DNA of 33,053 bases from positions 1-33,053 of the forward strand of contig NZ_JACYXF010000067.1 in NCBI RefSeq assembly GCF_015352985.1. Reading direction: 5' to 3'. This stretch comes from Noviherbaspirillum malthae. GTDB taxonomy: Bacteria > Pseudomonadota > Gammaproteobacteria > Burkholderiales > Burkholderiaceae_D. The notes under the pieces are model-generated. The model was not told the origin of the DNA, searched no databases, and saw only the letters and a program-made list of their open reading frames with translations. A program made the position numbers and the translations under genes. This document shows positions 1-7,602 of this stretch, one piece after another (position 1 is the stretch's first letter; every line of letters begins with the position of its first letter).

Positions 1-2
1 TG

Positions 3-80
3 CTGCTGGCAGGCGTGCCGTTCAAGGATGGACTACCGGTGCAGGACAATCCACCGGAACAGCAAAAACTCGCCGCCTGA
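3..80 (+). CDS. C-terminal end of an unidentified protein (partial)
   Basis: An open frame runs in from the left edge and stops at TGA 78-80, giving 25 residues that end in a Pro/Gln-rich tail (NPPEQQKLAA). The start lies outside the window. The segment is too short to assign to a family. It could be a chance open frame, although the codons read like normal coding sequence. Confidence 0.4.
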   Translation: MLAGVPFKDGLPVQDNPPEQQKLAA

Positions 81-218
81 AGATACTATCCTTCAAGCCG
101 GCCATACACCAGTCTTGACGCTAGCTCCCGAATCGGTATCAACCGCCGTCGGCGCCATTCCATCAGCGGCCTAGTAAAGGCGTAAAATTCTTGGCTAATC
201 TGTACAGGAGTGAAATTT

Positions 219-518
219 ATGGTCGATATGGAAGCCACCGATGAGTCTATTGGCACCGTCATACGTCTAAAGCGGCAGGTATGGTCCAATCGTCTCCAAC
301 GACACTATATGGATACCGACCTCATCATCGTCATCCCAACCAGTCATAAGGAAGAATTTTCCGCTGACTTCGAAATTTACCGGCAGCTCAGCGAGGTGCG
401 GCAAGCGGAAGTGCTTGCGCATCTGCGAAACAACGCATATGCCGCCCGTCTGCTGACTCAAGGGGATATGCCGACGGCTGCGCCACCCGAACAGCCTGGA
501 CAACTGAGCCTCGTGTAA
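219..518 (+). CDS. Small hypothetical protein (99 aa)
   Basis: I do not recognise this family. The ATG at 219 is preferred over the in-frame GTG at 210 because AGGAG at 206-210 sits 8 bases upstream of the ATG and overlaps the GTG. The product is soluble-looking and mixed alpha/beta, with no signal peptide or membrane segment, and has a Pro/Gln-rich C-terminal tail (residues 85-99). The gene is closed 30 bases downstream by a perfect-palindrome terminator at 551-574 and is convergent with the next small gene on the minus strand. No function is proposed. Confidence 0.6.
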   Translation: MVDMEATDESIGTVIRLKRQVWSNRLQRHYMDTDLIIVIPTSHKEEFSADFEIYRQLSEVRQAEVLAHLRNNAYAARLLTQGDMPTAAPPEQPGQLSLV

Positions 519-550
519 TGGCTCAGTAACGATCAGAGTCATATAAGGAG

Positions 551-580
551 AGGGAGAGCAATATTGCTCTCCCTTTTCTC
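551..580 (+). terminator. Rho-independent terminator between convergent genes
   Basis: A 12-bp perfect palindrome (arms 551-562 and 563-574, AGGGAGAGCAAT and its complement) is followed by TTTCTC. It lies exactly between the stops of the two convergent genes ending at 518 and 581. The T-run favours plus-strand termination, but the hairpin could serve both directions. Confidence 0.75.
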
Positions 581-829
581 TTACTTAGAGGACTCTGCCT
601 TTCTTCGCTCAATTATTGCCTCAAGCTCGGCAATAGTCTTACATTGCAGGTACTCGAATACCGGAGCCAGCTGCGGGTTAGGATGGGAACTAGCCTCACG
701 CGCCTGTTCCAACAATTTTTCAAGATTTTCCATTTCGGTCCAATCCGAAGTTATTAGAGTCCCCAGTAGAACGTCACGACTTGCTCCGTAGGGAGCAGTC
801 AAAAGATTTTTATCGAAATAGTTTGGCAT
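581..829 (-). CDS. Small hypothetical protein (82 aa), amphipathic-helical C-terminus
   Basis: The family is not recognised. The ATG is at 827-829. The residue pattern from about 30 to 80 (charged and hydrophobic residues alternating, ending in IAELEAIIERRKAE) suggests amphipathic or coiled-coil helices. There is no signal peptide or membrane segment. No clear Shine-Dalgarno sequence precedes the ATG. Instead a short inverted repeat (GTGTC 830-834, GACAC 843-847) abuts the start codon and could be an operator or a hairpin affecting translation. The gene is convergent with the 219-518 gene across a shared terminator. The opposite-strand frame over the same DNA looks like a shadow. Confidence 0.5.
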   Translation of the reverse strand: MPNYFDKNLLTAPYGASRDVLLGTLITSDWTEMENLEKLLEQAREASSHPNPQLAPVFEYLQCKTIAELEAIIERRKAESSK

Positions 830-914
830 GTGTCAAAAATACGACACTTCAGCATCCTCCGATCGGCTCATCCGGTTGGTTCAAACACCGATGCAGCCCC
901 TATACATGAAATTC

Positions 915-951
915 GGGGCTAAAAAGGGCATTTCTCCTTTTCTATAGTGCG
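915..951 (+). repeat. Copy 1 of a duplicated promoter-proximal element
   Basis: The 31-base block 921-951 matches 2552-2582 at 26 of 31 positions without gaps. Both copies have GGGGC just upstream, share the block CATTTCTCC, and share TATAG near the right end. This copy lies 61 bases upstream of the TTG start chosen for the zinc-finger gene. It contains the GTG at 947, which argues that this GTG is not the real start. The element may be a promoter or operator; no standard sigma-70 -35 box is visible. Confidence 0.55.
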
Positions 952-1002
952 ACGCAGGTTACAAGCTCTATTGCAGAATGTGCTTAGACAACCAGCCGTT
1001 AC

Positions 1003-1007
1003 GGAGG
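1003..1007 (+). promoter_or_regulatory. Shine-Dalgarno sequence deciding a TTG start
   Basis: GGAGG lies 5 bases upstream of TTG 1013. It is the only good ribosome-binding site near the 5' end of the zinc-finger gene, and it shortens that gene relative to the longest open frame. Confidence 0.6.
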
Positions 1008-1012
1008 AAACC

Positions 1013-1249
1013 TTGGCAGATGACGTCGATGTAGCAACGGACACGCAGCAACGTATACTGGACTCGATCATCGAGAGAGGCCGCCAACAGGCCGCGAAAC
1101 AGCCAGTCCGAAAAGAGGGCGATCCCTGCGAAAACGAGTGTGGCGACCCTGCGCAAGCCGGTGGCGCCTACTGTAGTGCCGAATGTGCTGAGGACCATCG
1201 CAAACGGGCTCGGCTTGCTCTCCGATCCGGCGTTGGGATCGCAAAGTAA
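1013..1249 (+). CDS. TraR/DksA-like small C4 zinc-finger protein (78 aa)
   Basis: Starting at TTG 1013, the product begins MADDVDVATDTQQRILDSII. This resembles the N-termini of phage and plasmid TraR/DksA-type zinc-finger proteins (acidic MADD-type start, then a helix). A C4 motif follows: C39-ENE-C43-GDP and C54-SAE-C58. Classical TraR/DksA fingers use CxxC spacing with a longer loop; here both half-sites are CxxxC with a 10-residue loop, so this is a variant or a convergent finger. Family knowledge: TraR/DksA proteins bind the RNA polymerase secondary channel. Such a role here is inference. A strong terminator follows at 1365-1402. Confidence 0.6.
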   Translation: MADDVDVATDTQQRILDSIIERGRQQAAKQPVRKEGDPCENECGDPAQAGGAYCSAECAEDHRKRARLALRSGVGIAK

Positions 1250-1360
1250 CCAGAACGGAATGTAGCTGCCCATACGCGGCCGCTCCCCTCAGTTCTATGC
1301 CTAGCTGGAGGCATCAATCCAGCAATCGCACTTCCTAACGATAGGACATCCCGATTCGGG

Positions 1361-1404
1361 AAAACCATCTCGAATGCCGCACAGGCATCCGAGATGGCTT
1401 TTCC
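1361..1404 (+). terminator. Strong rho-independent terminator
   Basis: A 14-bp stem with one mismatch (arms 1365-1378 and 1384-1397), a 5-base GCACA loop and a T-run at 1399-1402. A run of A at 1361-1364 would also give a T-run on the minus strand, so it may work in both directions. Confidence 0.8.
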
Positions 1405-1633
1405 GCGCGTACATACGCCGTTCAGCTGGGATTGCCAGCATCGATTTACCGTTGGTCTTCAGGCCCTCGGCAGGACACGCACCTAAACAGCAATACCTAT
1501 CAACCCTCGGGCTTCCTCCTACAAAGGTTGGACCGCCTTGAGATCTGGCCCGCGATACGGGCAAACATCACTTCCTGAGAGGGTCAATGCCCTCCTAGGT
1601 GGGGATCGTTCCAGGCTAACCATGGAGTACTAG

Positions 1634-2416
1634 ATGAAATTTGATCAGCCTTTGGGAACACAGTCTTTTGGCTTCACAACCGGTTATCGTGCAAAGGTAA
1701 GCTTCACCAAGGCAGTCGGCACGATCGTCGGAGTAAGGAACGAAGGTGGCGAAATCAAGGTCACCGTCGCCTTCGGCGAGCCTCAGCAGGTTGATGGGCC
1801 GGAAAGTGCGACGGCTACGAGATTCGATCTGGGTTGGCGCGCTATCCAAGGCACGTGGAATGACACCGCGACCGTAAGTTTTGATGATCTCCCGTTCGGA
1901 AGCTATTTCCGGCTGCCAGAAGGTGGCGGCGAGGTTATCTATTTGAAGACGACACGCGACGGGTCTGACTGTAGTGTGGTTACCGTCCTCAACGATACAG
2001 GAGTGGATATCGGCTGCGAAGGCTTCCTTGGCACGAAATGCCTCCCGCTTCCGGCGCCAGCCATTCAGCTGGGGCCGAGGTTTTCCGACATCATGGACGG
2101 TGTCAAATCCGAATTCTGGTCAGCCGTTGCGAAGCGTTTTCCCCAGTGCCAAACCGGCGACTTCCCTCCAGACCAGCAACTCGCGTTCGACAATGCATGT
2201 GAAAATGCGGTGCGCGTTTGGTTGGACTGCAATCTGCCCCATGGCATCCAGATTCGCACGGAAGACGGCTTCTTACTGACCTTTGGAGAAGAAGGTTTTA
2301 CTGACGGCGATATAACCATCAGTGGTTTGTCATCCATCGCCACAGATTTCTCAATGGTGAAACAAACAGGAGAGCCTACAAATCAGCCACCGTCTCCGCC
2401 GGCGGAAGACGACTGA
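1634..2416 (+). CDS. Hypothetical protein (260 aa)
   Basis: The family is not recognised. GGAG at 1624-1627, 6 bases before ATG 1634, supports the start. The product has no signal peptide or membrane segment. Residues 20-130 are rich in beta-strand-like alternation (VGTIVGVRN, IKVTVAFGE, SYFRLP, GGEVIYLK). About seven cysteines lie between residues 113 and 199, and the tail is Pro-rich (about 247-260). It sits alone between two terminators (1365-1402 and 2474-2523) and so is probably monocistronic. The neighbourhood of small orphan genes suggests accessory DNA. Confidence 0.65.
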   Translation: MKFDQPLGTQSFGFTTGYRAKVSFTKAVGTIVGVRNEGGEIKVTVAFGEPQQVDGPESATATRFDLGWRAIQGTWNDTATVSFDDLPFGSYFRLPEGGGEVIYLKTTRDGSDCSVVTVLNDTGVDIGCEGFLGTKCLPLPAPAIQLGPRFSDIMDGVKSEFWSAVAKRFPQCQTGDFPPDQQLAFDNACENAVRVWLDCNLPHGIQIRTEDGFLLTFGEEGFTDGDITISGLSSIATDFSMVKQTGEPTNQPPSPPAEDD

Positions 2417-2473
2417 CGGTTTGCAGCGCGTGGGTGGGCATCCTTCGCATTACGCGAATGCCGCTCTACAAAG

Positions 2474-2523
2474 AAAACCCTTTGGGCCATTCCCTTACCA
2501 GGAATGCCCGAAGGGTTTTTTTT
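2474..2523 (+). terminator. Strong rho-independent terminator
   Basis: The long stem AAACCCTTtGGGC..ATTCC pairs with GGAATG.CCCgAAGGGTTT around a short loop (about 2494-2500) and is followed by eight T (2516-2523). It lies 58 bases after the stop of the 1634-2416 gene. Confidence 0.85.
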
Positions 2524-2544
2524 CGACCATACAGATTGCGTGGA

Positions 2545-2582
2545 GGGGCGCAAAAAAGGCATTTCTCCATGTTTATAGCGCG
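2545..2582 (+). repeat. Copy 2 of a duplicated promoter-proximal element
   Basis: This is the partner of 915-951. The block 2552-2582 matches 921-951 at 26 of 31 bases, including an identical CATTTCTCC core and TATAG. It lies just after a terminator and 78 bases upstream of the ATG of a secreted-protein gene at 2661. Both copies therefore occupy a promoter-like position. Confidence 0.55.
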
Positions 2583-2660
2583 TCCCAGTTTTTTCTGAAG
2601 CGGCATCATTGGGCCATCTGGCTCCGATAACAAAGCCACAAGTACGTTCAGGACACTGAA

Positions 2661-3026
2661 ATGATTCATCGATGCTTATCAGTCGTAGTTATGTGGTTCG
2701 CCTTATCGTGTCACGCCCAGGCGGTCCAAGCCGACGGTCTTGCACCAGTTCTCTCGGTCTCCGGAGCCGGCGAGGAAGTGATAGGGCTCGGAAAAACGCT
2801 TTGCGACGGTGAACATGAAGCTATATGGCACGTAAAGGCGCATCCAGCCGGAGCCGCGCTCAGAATTACGGTAGCCACTGAATTGGGCACCGAGGAATAT
2901 CAGGCCGGGCTATGCCTTGTGGAGCGCAAAGGTATGAAACTCCGACAGACCCTTTATCTGGCTCCCGACGAACACCGAACCCTGAACATAGACGGGGCCA
3001 CGGTGAGGCTACGGAATGACCACTAG
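2661..3026 (+). CDS. Small secreted hypothetical protein (121 aa)
   Basis: The N-terminus is a plausible Sec signal peptide: a basic start (MIHR), a hydrophobic stretch to about residue 16, and Ala-rich cleavage candidates (AQA, VQA at residues 19-24). The mature part of about 97 residues has two cysteines (in LCDGE and LCLVE) that could form a disulfide in the periplasm. It matches no family I know. It is preceded by the duplicated element at 2545-2582 and followed closely by a possible small membrane-protein gene. Confidence 0.6.
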   Translation: MIHRCLSVVVMWFALSCHAQAVQADGLAPVLSVSGAGEEVIGLGKTLCDGEHEAIWHVKAHPAGAALRITVATELGTEEYQAGLCLVERKGMKLRQTLYLAPDEHRTLNIDGATVRLRNDH

Positions 3027-3125
3027 CAGTCTACCTACCGCGTGAAAGACGTCCTCCCTGAACGCCTGCCTTCTAAACCTGTTTCGAAATCGTTTTCCCG
3101 ATCCAGCTGCCCTGAGAGAGAAAGA

Positions 3126-3416
3126 GTGTTGATTCGCTTACCGCTGACCTTGATCGTCATTACCCTTTTCGCAATTTTAGGGCCGCTTATCGCATCTTCA
3201 CGTTTTTCGCCTCTAGCGTTGACCATCATCGTCTTCTGCGGCGCCATGGCACTGGTAACGGCCCTGGTGTCTGACATTTCAGAGGAAGAGCATTGCGAGA
3301 AAGACAATCATCTTGGCAAGACGCGCAGTGACTCACTCGTTTCCAAGATAAGAACACATAGGTCTTCTGCTGTTCGACTCTTCACGGTGGGAGGATGCTT
3401 TCCCGCAAACATCTGA
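3126..3416 (+). CDS. Possible small membrane protein (about 96 aa)
   Basis: The frame encodes two hydrophobic segments (about residues 4-22 and 28-47 from GTG 3126), separated by a short Ser/Arg-containing turn and followed by an acidic then basic tail. The frame is open from about 3042. The start is uncertain: GTG 3126 or TTG 3129, after a purine-rich GAGAGAAAGAG, are plausible, while the upstream GTG 3042 adds a Ser/Arg/Pro-rich leader that looks non-coding. No family is recognised, and the frame may be spurious. Confidence 0.35.
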   Translation: MLIRLPLTLIVITLFAILGPLIASSRFSPLALTIIVFCGAMALVTALVSDISEEEHCEKDNHLGKTRSDSLVSKIRTHRSSAVRLFTVGGCFPANI

Positions 3417-3484
3417 ACTACAAAAAGTTACCGTACCGCAACATTGTCTATTGATACTGGGAAAATTTTCGGCATACTATCCAA

Positions 3485-5110
3485 ATGATTACGATAAACA
3501 TATCCTCCTACACCGACGCAACTGGCAAATATTCAACTCTGCCGTCGTCACTTGTGCAAATCCTAAACGCAGCGGCGGTCGAGCTGTCGAACTTGATCTC
3601 GGGCCCTTCCGCTACGATTGATCTCCGGACGACCGTCGAAACCAGTGGATATGCTTCTGCTGGATCAATACATCCCGCAACCGGAACGGTCCGGCACGGC
3701 GTCATTGCTACAGAAGTTATGACCGGTCAGGATATCAATGGCACTGCAGCTGATGGCACGCTCCGTTTGTCGAGCGAGCTCCTCGAGGGAGCAATGATCT
3801 GGACCACAAATCCAACTGACGCTAGAGCCCAAACTGCATACAACGTCGTTGTCCACGAACTCTTCCACACTCTGGGCATTGCAGGATTTCAGGATCTCGG
3901 TACGGGCGCATTGTCCACTACCGCAATCAGTGTGTTCGACTCCATGGTAAGCATCGAGGGAGGTAAGCCATACTTTACGGGGCGCCTCGCAACGGCTATC
4001 AATGGCGGGAAAGTTGCTCTCACCCCTCTTGGCACATCATCAGCCATCTACCACGTCGATAGCGCTGTAGACAGGATGGGACCAGGTTCGCCAAATGGCG
4101 GCACCTTATCTAGCCTTGATCTCGCGATGTTGCGCGACCTGGGGTTTGGCGTCACTCAAACACTGACGTCGGCCGACGGCCGCGCAATCGTAGCTGGCGC
4201 TGGTACACAGACCATCGTCGGAACCGGGGCTGTGGATACACTCCATCTGGTTGGCAATCGTGCCGATTACCTGCAGAGCCGATCTGGCGGGGCTTCCACC
4301 TTCACGAAGGTAGGCGACCCGACTACAAAAGACACCGTCTACGCCGTCGAGCGAATCAAGTTCGCCGACACCGCGGTTGCGTTCGACCATGAAGGAACCG
4401 GCGGCCAGGCTTACAGGCTCTATCAGGCCGCATTCAATCGCAAGCCGGATATCGGCGGTCTCGGCTACTGGATCAGCCAGCTCGACGCCGGCGTCAACCT
4501 GAACGTCGTTGCTGACAGCTTCCTGCTCTCGGAGGAATTCAAAGTCACATACGGCTCGAATTTGACGAACGAGCGCTTTCTTACGCTGCTCTACAATAAT
4601 GTCCTGCACCGGAATCCAGATGCCGAAGGTTTCAACTACTGGTCCGGGATACTGAACAGCGGCGTTGCAAGATCTACAGTTTTGATTGGGTTCAGTGAAA
4701 GCGTCGAAAACAAGGCACAGATTATTCTGAACACCGAAGGGCATTCGGCTCAGGCTTATAGGCTTTATCAGGCTGCCTTTGATCGCACACCTGACATGAG
4801 CGGGCTGGTGTATTGGATTCAGATGATGGAAAAAGGCCTGAAACTCAATGATGTTGCATACAATTTTATTGCCTCTACCGAGTTCGGCCAGAAGTACGGC
4901 GCCAATACAACGAACGCGCAGTTTGTCACAGCTCTTTACAGCAATGTGCTCAACCGCACACCTGACTCCGAAGGCTTCAACTATTGGATGAATGGTCTTT
5001 CCTCCGGTCTCACCCGCGAGCAGGTCCTGATTCAGTTCAGTGAAAGTACAGAGAATCGGGCACAACTGGTCGGCGTTATGCAAGACGGCTTCCAATACAC
5101 GCCGTTCTAG
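3485..5110 (+). CDS. Leishmanolysin-like HExxH metalloprotease with DUF4214 repeats (541 aa)
   Basis: Residues 1-225 look like a metallopeptidase. HELFH at 124-128 gives two His ligands and the catalytic Glu. H190 lies 62 residues downstream and is followed by a Met-turn-like DRMGPG (M198) and LSSLDLAMLRDLGF. This spacing (HExxH, about 60 residues, His, then Met) recalls leishmanolysin (M8) peptidases rather than serralysins. Residues 225-305 form an RTX-like or beta-rich linker ending VERIKFADTAVAFD. Residues 308-535 hold DUF4214-type units (AYRLYQAAF..R.PD, EGFNYW, FSES.EN), common in proteins secreted by type I systems. There is no Sec signal peptide, which fits type I secretion. No transporter genes lie in the window. 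The substrate is unknown. Confidence 0.75.
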   Translation: MITINISSYTDATGKYSTLPSSLVQILNAAAVELSNLISGPSATIDLRTTVETSGYASAGSIHPATGTVRHGVIATEVMTGQDINGTAADGTLRLSSELLEGAMIWTTNPTDARAQTAYNVVVHELFHTLGIAGFQDLGTGALSTTAISVFDSMVSIEGGKPYFTGRLATAINGGKVALTPLGTSSAIYHVDSAVDRMGPGSPNGGTLSSLDLAMLRDLGFGVTQTLTSADGRAIVAGAGTQTIVGTGAVDTLHLVGNRADYLQSRSGGASTFTKVGDPTTKDTVYAVERIKFADTAVAFDHEGTGGQAYRLYQAAFNRKPDIGGLGYWISQLDAGVNLNVVADSFLLSEEFKVTYGSNLTNERFLTLLYNNVLHRNPDAEGFNYWSGILNSGVARSTVLIGFSESVENKAQIILNTEGHSAQAYRLYQAAFDRTPDMSGLVYWIQMMEKGLKLNDVAYNFIASTEFGQKYGANTTNAQFVTALYSNVLNRTPDSEGFNYWMNGLSSGLTREQVLIQFSESTENRAQLVGVMQDGFQYTPF

Positions 5111-5198
5111 TCCACAACCGCGGCTATCCTCGACAGACAGGTTTGACCCCGGCGGACTTAGTTGACGTTCGCCGGCATCCCATATCGTCGCAGGAGTC

Positions 5199-5221
5199 AG
5201 AGGCGGGTTAGCCCCGCCTCT
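5199..5221 (+). terminator. GC-rich hairpin after the protease gene
   Basis: A 9-bp perfect stem (5199-5207 and 5213-5221) with a 5-base loop lies 89 bases downstream of the protease stop. No T-run follows, so termination is uncertain. It may be a 3'-end stabilising hairpin. Confidence 0.4.
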
Positions 5222-5320
5222 ATCAAGCAACGCGCTCGCGCCGCAAGTCGTAATTAGTCAGTTTGGTTTTTCGGCACCACATCAACATTCTCTACCTACA
5301 CTATCCTAGGCAAGCAAACC

Positions 5321-5662
5321 ATGCGCAGATTGATTTCCACCGCTGCTCTTCTCGCTCTAGCTACCGTTTCGGCCTACGCCAACGCCTTTGAAATTCGCTG
5401 CTCTGATGCAGAAGGCGGCCTCCTCCTTAAAACTTATTGGGTCGATGAAGGCCAGCAAGCAGTGGGGTTGGGAGGTATTCGAGCGTATGACGTACGCATT
5501 ACCTCGTCCGAAATCAAGTTCGTCATGGACTATACGCTCACGGAAGATACCTTTCGAATATCCCGGGAGACCGGCCACGGCACCGTCACGCGCTTCAATA
5601 GCAAAACTGGAGAGCGACAGGTGGCCAAACACATCTGTACGAAGGTAACAAGGGCGTTCTGA
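5321..5662 (+). CDS. Small secreted hypothetical protein (113 aa)
   Basis: A clear Sec signal peptide (MRRLISTAALLALATVSAYA, cleavage near residue 22) is followed by about 90 residues with two cysteines (in IRCSD and HICTK), which could pair. The mature part looks beta-rich. The family is not recognised. It ends 15 bases before the Sel1-repeat gene, so the two are probably cotranscribed and both exported to the periplasm. Confidence 0.65.
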   Translation: MRRLISTAALLALATVSAYANAFEIRCSDAEGGLLLKTYWVDEGQQAVGLGGIRAYDVRITSSEIKFVMDYTLTEDTFRISRETGHGTVTRFNSKTGERQVAKHICTKVTRAF

Positions 5663-5677
5663 TAGGACAGGCAAAAT

Positions 5678-6445
5678 ATGAAACTAAAGAGAATTGTAAT
5701 TTCCGTCTTGTGTGCTTCATGGGCATCGCTAGCGATTGCCGAGGCAGTCGATACCCGCACAATTAAAGAAGTGGTAAGGGATGCTGAGAAAGGTGACGTT
5801 CAATCACAAGCTATGGCCGGCTACATGTACGTCTCCGGCGATGGCGTAGAGAGGAATTACCGCGAAGCCTATCACTGGCTCATGAAGGCAACGCAGAAAG
5901 GTAACGCGGATGCTCAACATAATCTCGGAGTAATGTACGAGAACGGCTTTCTCGTCGAGTTGAACTATCAGACGGCCGCCAAGTGGTATCGGCTGGCTGC
6001 GGAACAAGACCATGCGGACGCGATCACCAGTTTGAATTCGTTGTATCTCAAAGGCAGAATCCCATCCGATCCGAAGGACAGCAAGAAGTGGTTCGACAAA
6101 GGAATCGCTAACCACATGCAAAATCCGGAAGCGCTCAACACCAAGTTGGTTACCACTGCTGGCACGAGAGTATGCAACGAGGCCGACGGCTCAGTAAACG
6201 AATACGCCGGCTTTGTTTATCAGGGGCAGCCGCAGTATCGGCAAGTACCGGGGACGGTGGTGGTAACAGGCTACTCTGAGGGCGCATCGGCCGGGAAAAT
6301 ACAGATTCGCGTTGCATCGATTGTGCATCGCCGACGGCAGGCGCCAGGTAAAGAGACAGCGGTGAATGAGGTCACCTACAACAATGCACTTTTACGGCCT
6401 AATAGCGTATTTTGGGATGACTTGCGCAGTTGGAAACCGTGTTGA
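5678..6445 (+). CDS. Periplasmic Sel1-repeat protein (255 aa)
   Basis: A signal peptide (about residues 1-22, ending in AIAEA) precedes Sel1-like repeats (SLR) at about residues 36-140: SQAMAGYMYVSGDGVERNYR, AQHNLGVMYENGF and a weaker third unit ending SLYLKGRIP. SLR proteins are scaffolds for protein-protein contacts. The remaining 95 residues form a separate region with cysteines at C166 and at the C-terminus (WKPC) and no recognised fold. With 15 bases between it and the upstream secreted-protein gene, a two-gene operon is likely. The binding partner is unknown. Confidence 0.75.
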   Translation: MKLKRIVISVLCASWASLAIAEAVDTRTIKEVVRDAEKGDVQSQAMAGYMYVSGDGVERNYREAYHWLMKATQKGNADAQHNLGVMYENGFLVELNYQTAAKWYRLAAEQDHADAITSLNSLYLKGRIPSDPKDSKKWFDKGIANHMQNPEALNTKLVTTAGTRVCNEADGSVNEYAGFVYQGQPQYRQVPGTVVVTGYSEGASAGKIQIRVASIVHRRRQAPGKETAVNEVTYNNALLRPNSVFWDDLRSWKPC

Positions 6446-6515
6446 GGCGATATGCAGCCAGCGGTTCGCTCCGACACGTGATAAAAATTAGCGTTAATTC
6501 AAAGTGGAGGTTATG

Positions 6516-6749
6516 TTGACTAAACGGGAACGTGATAAGGCTTATGCGAAGAAAAAGCGCGCGCAATATAGGCGCTTGAATAGCTTGGCGAGAAAAGGTG
6601 TGCCAGGCGCGAAGGAGCGCAGAGACACACTTGACGAAAAACTGAAGATCGTTGGAATTCGCACCAATGCGTGGGAACCTCTGAAAAACTCGCTGTTCAA
6701 GGATTTGGACCAAAAATCGGAAGCTGTCGGCAAGGTCAATAAAGTCTAG
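6516..6749 (+). CDS. Small basic hypothetical protein (77 aa)
   Basis: The start is ambiguous. GGAGG at 6506-6510 is only 2 bases from ATG 6513 but 5 bases from TTG 6516, so TTG (giving MTKRERDKAYAKKKR) fits ribosome spacing better. The product is very basic in the first 30 residues (Lys/Arg-rich, helical), which could fit nucleic-acid or ribosome binding; that is inference only. The family is not recognised. Confidence 0.5.
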   Translation: MTKRERDKAYAKKKRAQYRRLNSLARKGVPGAKERRDTLDEKLKIVGIRTNAWEPLKNSLFKDLDQKSEAVGKVNKV

Positions 6750-6785
6750 AAAAATCCCGTATCTTTTGACGGCAGCAATGACATC

Positions 6786-7040
6786 ATGGAAGTCCATTTG
6801 GAAAACGTACTTTTGTATGCGTCCTATGCCTCGTTCATTCTCTTTGGTGCGCTTTCCCTACTCAACTTGTACCTAGGCAAATGGGGCGCCGCGATCGGCA
6901 TGTGTGGCATGATGGCGATCGCACTCGTTTCCGGTGTCCTGCAAGGTGTCGATATTTTGTGGTCGGCTTTTGTTGCCATTGTCACGGTGGCCATCGTAGC
7001 ATTCTATGTTGCGGCCGCCCGTAAAACGCAGCAAAAATAA
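6786..7040 (+). CDS. Small membrane protein, three predicted helices (84 aa)
   Basis: Hydrophobic segments lie at about residues 10-28, 33-52 and 58-77, ending in a basic tail (ARKTQQK), which suggests an inner-membrane protein with a cytoplasmic C-terminus. There is no strong Shine-Dalgarno sequence before ATG 6786. The family is not recognised. It belongs to a pair of small membrane-protein genes with 7140-7439. Confidence 0.5.
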   Translation: MEVHLENVLLYASYASFILFGALSLLNLYLGKWGAAIGMCGMMAIALVSGVLQGVDILWSAFVAIVTVAIVAFYVAAARKTQQK

Positions 7041-7139
7041 TCGGCAAGTGACACTCCGATTTCTGTCGTGCTTTGAATGAAGGCGTCAATCCATCCCGAC
7101 GCTGAAAGAAAACGGGACAAACCATAAGAAGGACAAGTT

Positions 7140-7439
7140 ATGGCACGCGTTGGGGATTACGGAACAGGATGGTTGTTGCTATTTGTGCCTGCGGGCTTCT
7201 GTTTGGCTTACCTACTGACCAAGGCAAGGATACTGAACGAGCAGAATGTGTCCACTTTCGCTACATGGGTGTCAGCAGCTATTGCGGCCGGATTTGCATT
7301 GGCCGCCGATGGTGGGGCCGAGGGGTTCCGCGGCCTAGCAGGGCGGCTGGCAATTTTCGGACTAGTCTGGGTCGCCGGCGGATTGCTATTTACGCTTGGC
7401 GTGCTGATTGGAGAAGAGAAAGCGAGAAAGCGCAAGTAG
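7140..7439 (+). CDS. Small membrane protein, about three helices (99 aa)
   Basis: AAGGA about 8 bases upstream supports ATG 7140. Hydrophobic segments lie at about residues 9-26, 40-57 and 68-90, followed by a highly charged tail (EEKARKRK). The family is not recognised. It is the last gene of the plus-strand series before the minus-strand HNH/integrase pair. The 163 bases after it show no gene. Confidence 0.55.
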   Translation: MARVGDYGTGWLLLFVPAGFCLAYLLTKARILNEQNVSTFATWVSAAIAAGFALAADGGAEGFRGLAGRLAIFGLVWVAGGLLFTLGVLIGEEKARKRK

Positions 7440-7602
7440 CAGAGAATACGAACTATGGATTACGACCGCATGCCTCTTCGATAGTTAGTTGTTCTTCCTG
7501 GAATAGGAATTACATTTCTTTCGTTCAGACCTTCGCCTCACAGAGTAAGCAACCATTATCAACACGATCGTCCAAGACTGGACGTTTGTTATGCGAATAG
7601 GG

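Noticed and set aside
2421..2630. 69-codon plus-strand open frame between two genes
   Set aside because: It runs through a strong intrinsic terminator and the duplicated element and has no start signal.
4106..5230. 374-codon minus-strand open frame
   Set aside because: It is antisense to the DUF4214 part of the protease gene, matches no known family, and mirrors the repeats of the real gene.
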